From contig JANXNM010000497.1 of NCBI GenBank assembly GCA_025354065.1, positions 1 through 17,323 on the forward strand: a stretch of 17,323 bases of DNA, given 5' to 3'. Shown piece after piece: positions 14,348-17,323 of the stretch. Origin of the DNA: Synechococcales cyanobacterium 340R_concoct_173_sub. Its GTDB lineage: Bacteria; Cyanobacteriota; Cyanobacteriia; Leptolyngbyales; Leptolyngbyaceae. The position numbers were made by a program, and so were the translations under genes. How positions within the stretch are numbered: the first letter of the stretch is position 1; each line of letters begins with the position of its first letter. The notes beneath the pieces are model-generated. The model did no database searches. It was not told the DNA's origin and saw only the letters and a list, made by a program, of their open reading frames with translations.

Positions 14348-15880
14348 TCATTTTGCAAGCTGTGAAATCGGCTTGAGAACAGTTTTCTCTTTAACGACAT
14401 TGCGCTTAGTCACAACCCATTCTGTATTGCCGAGCAAATGGTCATACACGGCAATAATTGCAATCATGCTCTTGAAGACACAATAGAACGGAATGAAGAC
14501 GCAATACACGAGATAGGCCCAGGATGGTTGTGGATTGGCTTTGTGGCGGACAATCCAGGCAGCGATCGCTTGAGTAGGTCCACTCATCAAGGTCAATACC
14601 GTGGTAATCCAAAAATAAACTGGATCAATTTCTGGCATATCCGTTTGGCTCAAACTTAAACTGAGCAAAATTGGAAACGTTTGAAGCGCCACAAAATGGA
14701 ATGTTGCACTAAATACCAACAACATGGTCCAGTAACCTTTCTGCCAAGGATCCAAAAATGAGGATTTTAGCAATGGGATCTGGTGTTCTATTGCAACTTC
14801 CGTCCAGCCCTGTGCCCAACGTTTACGCTGAGACCAAAACGACTTCAAGTCTTCTGGTGCCAGTTCAGTTGTGATGATGCGAGGATCGTGAACAATTTGG
14901 TGGCCATCTAACATCGCTCGCAAACTGGCATCAATATCTTCCGTCAACATCTCAGGCGAAAATTTCACCTGCCTCAGACTTGAGGTTTTCCAATACCCAT
15001 TGGATCCGCAGAAAATTCCAGTATCAAATAACAATGACTTAGCTGGATGACTCGCGCCATACATGCACTCAAATTCCACCGCAACCATTTGGGTCATGAA
15101 ATTGAGTCCAAAGTTCCGAATCACATTCCGACCCTGAACCGCCGAATATCGTCCAGTGGAGAGCCAGTTCCACGCAATTTCAAAACTGTCAGGACTAGGA
15201 CGATGATCCGCGTCTAGGATCCCCGTGATTTCGCCTTTGACCATTTTCATCGCCGCATTCAAGTTCTCCGCCTTCGATCGGCTTCCCTCAACGCGTAACA
15301 ATTTTAGTTCCGGATTTCGTGCGGCCAACTCCACAAGTTCGGCTTCGATCAGAGGCAAGTCGATTGGTGTGTTGTAGGCCAGTACTAATTCAAACCCAGC
15401 CTCCGGACGCTGCATGGTGTCGAGGATATAGTTCAGCGTTTCTAAAATAATGCTTTGCTCGTTTGGCAAATAGGCTGCAACAACTAGAGAACAACTGGGA
15501 AGCGCTTCGTTTAGATCTGAACCGACGGGTAAAAAGAATGCGGGATTGCGGCGGCGAAGTCTCAATACGCGTTGAATCAATCCGAGTCGAGGCCGTTTGC
15601 TGACGCGCTTTGAACTGTATGTGACCGCAGTGGCGATCGCTTCCCCCATGACAATGATGGATGTGACAAAGTACAACACTGGAATCATCCAATGAAGGGC
15701 TAAAAGATTGCCTTGATTATGCAGAATAAAGGTGTAGACGATTGCAGGAAAGCCAATCACTACAACATGGGTAAAAATAATTTTGTCGAGAATAGTCCCG
15801 AACAGCACAAAGGAATATTTAAATGGGTTCGGGAATCGTAAGTTTCTCAACATTTGGTTTCTGGATAGACCCTTTCGCAT
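14348..15880 (-). CDS. Processive membrane glycosyltransferase, GT2 (cellulose-synthase-like)
   Basis: The 510-aa protein has two or three N-terminal helices (about 23-90), a GT-A domain (about 125-360) and C-terminal helices (about 383-485), the BcsA/hyaluronan-synthase layout in which polymer is made from a nucleotide sugar and passed through the membrane. Catalytic motifs are intact: SCSLVVAAYLPNE (129-141), LDADHRPSPD (222-231; D223, D225), LTEDIDAS (312-319; catalytic D315) and SQRKRWAQGW (350-359; QRKRW). No PilZ domain for cyclic di-GMP is visible, so control by the diguanylate cyclase in this window is not suggested directly. No bcsB, bcsC or other polysaccharide gene is adjacent, so the product cannot be named. 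The ATG at 15880 has no clear ribosome binding site; M10 is an alternative. A terminator follows at 14273-14306. Confidence 0.9.
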   Translation of the reverse strand: MRKGLSRNQMLRNLRFPNPFKYSFVLFGTILDKIIFTHVVVIGFPAIVYTFILHNQGNLLALHWMIPVLYFVTSIIVMGEAIATAVTYSSKRVSKRPRLGLIQRVLRLRRRNPAFFLPVGSDLNEALPSCSLVVAAYLPNEQSIILETLNYILDTMQRPEAGFELVLAYNTPIDLPLIEAELVELAARNPELKLLRVEGSRSKAENLNAAMKMVKGEITGILDADHRPSPDSFEIAWNWLSTGRYSAVQGRNVIRNFGLNFMTQMVAVEFECMYGASHPAKSLLFDTGIFCGSNGYWKTSSLRQVKFSPEMLTEDIDASLRAMLDGHQIVHDPRIITTELAPEDLKSFWSQRKRWAQGWTEVAIEHQIPLLKSSFLDPWQKGYWTMLLVFSATFHFVALQTFPILLSLSLSQTDMPEIDPVYFWITTVLTLMSGPTQAIAAWIVRHKANPQPSWAYLVYCVFIPFYCVFKSMIAIIAVYDHLLGNTEWVVTKRNVVKEKTVLKPISQLAK

Positions 15881-16182
15881 AGTAGTGTTGTCAAAAGCAA
15901 GTGGGGGAATGAGTGCTAATACTTAGTGTAAAGTACCCAACGTAAAGCTATGTGTAGCATACTCTATGAACCTAGAAGTATGATCGTTCTTATGGTGATC
16001 CAATGTAATGATCGGGGTTTCCGAAAATTATGCCCAAGTTCATCATTTTTTATGGACTATCCTATCAACTTTAACATGCAACCAATTTGCAAAAAAAAAC
16101 TAAAAGCCGCCAGCAATCATGTACTGGCGGCTTTATCAAGTTAGTTGAGATTTCAGTATCTAGTTAATCAGAATCTAAATAA
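15881..16182. other. Intergenic region between ftsH and the glycosyltransferase
   Basis: Both flanking genes are on the minus strand. The part next to ftsH holds its terminator; the rest should contain the glycosyltransferase promoter, for which I see no good -35/-10 pair. A plus-strand frame (15950-16144) runs through the terminator hairpin and is not a gene. Confidence 0.5.
16091..16134 (-). terminator. Strong intrinsic terminator of ftsH
   Basis: A perfect 11-bp stem AAAGCCGCCAG/CTGGCGGCTTT (16103-16113 with 16124-16134) and 10-nt loop is followed, on the minus strand, by TTAG and nine T (16099-16091). It lies 48 bp after the ftsH stop. Confidence 0.93.
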
Positions 16183-17323
16183 CTAGATACGAGCCATAAC
16201 TTGTGCTTTTTCGGGGACAGTTGTGTATTCTGCAATAATTTGACGAAGTTCGTCCCCTTCAATTGTTTCGCGTTCTACCAGCAAATCAACCAATCGATCG
16301 ATCACTTCGCGGTTTTCACGAACAATCTTCAGCGCAACTTCGTAGCCATGTTCTGCAAGCATTCGCACTTGCGCGTCAATCCGGGCTTGGATTTCTTCGG
16401 AGCATTCTGAACGGGTGGTCCAGTCGCGGCCTAAGAACACTTCGCCTTGCTGACTACCCAGAGACACCGGGCCTAAGTCCGACATGCCATAGCGAGTCAC
16501 CATTTGACGGGCTAAGCCAGAAACCATTTGCAAGTCTCCACCCGCTCCAGTCGTAACCTCAGCATCACCGAAGACAACTTGTTCAGCCGCGCGTCCACCT
16601 AAAGCTCCGGCAATGCGGGCCATAAGCTGCGATCGGGACACTAGGCCAGAGTCTTCATTTGGCATGAACCAGGTTAAGCCCTTTGCTTGTCCGCGAGGAA
16701 TCAAGGTGACTTTCTGGACTGGATCGTGGTCCTTAACTAAGGTGCCGACGATCGCGTGACCAATCTCGTGATAAGCGATCAGGCGCTTGCTCTTGCTGTC
16801 GGTTAAGGGTGTACCTTCCATTCCAGCAACCACACGATCGACTGCTGCATCCACTTCATCCATGGTGATCGCATCTTTGCGACGACGGGCGGTGAGAATT
16901 GCAGCTTCGTTGAGAAGGTTAGCAAGATCGGCACCAGAGAACCCAGGAGTCCGGCGCGCAATAGTATCCAGGGAAATATCATCCCCCAGTTTTTTGTTGC
17001 GGGCATGAACCTGCAAGACTTCTAGGCGACCTTTGATGTCGGGAACATCGACTTGGACTTGACGATCGAAACGACCGGGACGAAGCAATGCAGCATCCAA
17101 GACATCCGCTCGGTTAGTTGCCGCAACAATGATGATGCCAGAGTTGCCTTCAAAGCCATCCATTTCCGTTAGGAGTTGGTTAAGGGTTTGTTCACGTTCG
17201 TCGTTTCCGCCGCCAATTCCAGCGCCACGTTGACGACCAACCGCATCAATTTCATCGATAAAGATAATGCAAGGTGCGTTTTCTTTGGCTTTTTTGAACA
17301 AGTCACGAACGCGAGATGCGCCG
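16183..17323 (-). CDS. ftsH: ATP-dependent zinc metalloprotease FtsH, C-terminal 379 residues (partial)
   Basis: FtsH is a membrane-bound AAA+ protease; cyanobacterial forms in thylakoids degrade damaged D1 protein during photosystem II repair. The window starts inside the AAA domain, after Walker A, with [17 protein letters not shown]. Walker B is [15 protein letters not shown], followed by the second region of homology ([13 protein letters not shown], with the arginine fingers) and the zinc site [11 protein letters not shown] (HEIGH encoded near 16756-16770). The segment [20 protein letters not shown] and GEVFLGRDW favour the FtsH2/Slr0228 type, from memory. The C-terminus [15 protein letters not shown] is complete. 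The N-terminal membrane helices and Walker A lie outside the window; the frame continues to the last bases. A strong terminator follows. Confidence 0.95.
   Translation of the reverse strand, partial: GASRVRDLFKKAKENAPCIIFIDEIDAVGRQRGAGIGGGNDEREQTLNQLLTEMDGFEGNSGIIIVAATNRADVLDAALLRPGRFDRQVQVDVPDIKGRLEVLQVHARNKKLGDDISLDTIARRTPGFSGADLANLLNEAAILTARRRKDAITMDEVDAAVDRVVAGMEGTPLTDSKSKRLIAYHEIGHAIVGTLVKDHDPVQKVTLIPRGQAKGLTWFMPNEDSGLVSRSQLMARIAGALGGRAAEQVVFGDAEVTTGAGGDLQMVSGLARQMVTRYGMSDLGPVSLGSQQGEVFLGRDWTTRSECSEEIQARIDAQVRMLAEHGYEVALKIVRENREVIDRLVDLLVERETIEGDELRQIIAEYTTVPEKAQVMARI

Noticed and set aside
3019..15880. A link between the diguanylate cyclase and the cellulose-synthase-like glycosyltransferase
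   Set aside because: The glycosyltransferase has no PilZ domain, no bcs partners, and lies 10 kb away; the connection would be speculation.
15950..16144. 64-aa plus-strand frame
   Set aside because: Runs through the ftsH terminator hairpin and lacks a ribosome binding site.

Overview
The window looks like chromosomal DNA of a cyanobacterium. The palindrome GCGATCGC and its core CGATCG (the HIP1 motif of cyanobacteria) recur throughout, in genes and spacers. The recognisable genes fit this: the start of a cyanobacterial-type recG, a MASE1-GGDEF diguanylate cyclase, a long pentapeptide-repeat protein, an orphan NurA, a tRNA-Gln(UUG) without encoded CCA, and an FtsH whose retained part resembles the thylakoid FtsH2/Slr0228 type. 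I cannot name the species.

Layout. (1) 1-110: 5' end of recG on the minus strand. (2) 427-4548, plus strand: a 401-aa protein of unknown function that I read as three copies of a ~75-residue repeat, then a pentapeptide-repeat protein 59 bp downstream, then the diguanylate cyclase. (3) 4549-8160: a monomeric-type NADP isocitrate dehydrogenase (minus) set among broken genes. On its downstream side lie a small DUF486/DMT membrane protein with at least one frameshift and a 34-codon membrane-segment remnant. On its upstream side lie a histidine-kinase fragment and an overlapping unrelated C-terminal fragment in another frame. (4) 8161-9081 plus: membrane-anchored metallophosphoesterase, convergent with a 190-aa minus-strand protein that looks like a nucleotidyltransferase fold lacking its catalytic acids. 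(5) 10052-13636, all minus: tRNA-Gln, HAD-type hydrolase, NurA nuclease and a GT21/HpnI-like glucosyltransferase; the last two are 33 bp apart and probably cotranscribed. (6) 13809-14252 plus: a 147-aa unrecognised protein with a strong ribosome binding site. (7) 14348-15880 minus: processive membrane glycosyltransferase of the cellulose-synthase-like GT2 type. (8) 16183-17323 minus: FtsH C-terminal part, followed by a very clear intrinsic terminator.

Most of the window is an ordinary mixture of housekeeping and envelope/signalling genes. I did not find a new defence system, mobile element or CRISPR array. The parts most worth a second look are the gene debris around the isocitrate dehydrogenase, the three-repeat unknown protein, the degenerate nucleotidyltransferase-like protein, a cysteine cluster in NurA, and several short perfect tandem duplications (11-16 bp) in or at the ends of genes.
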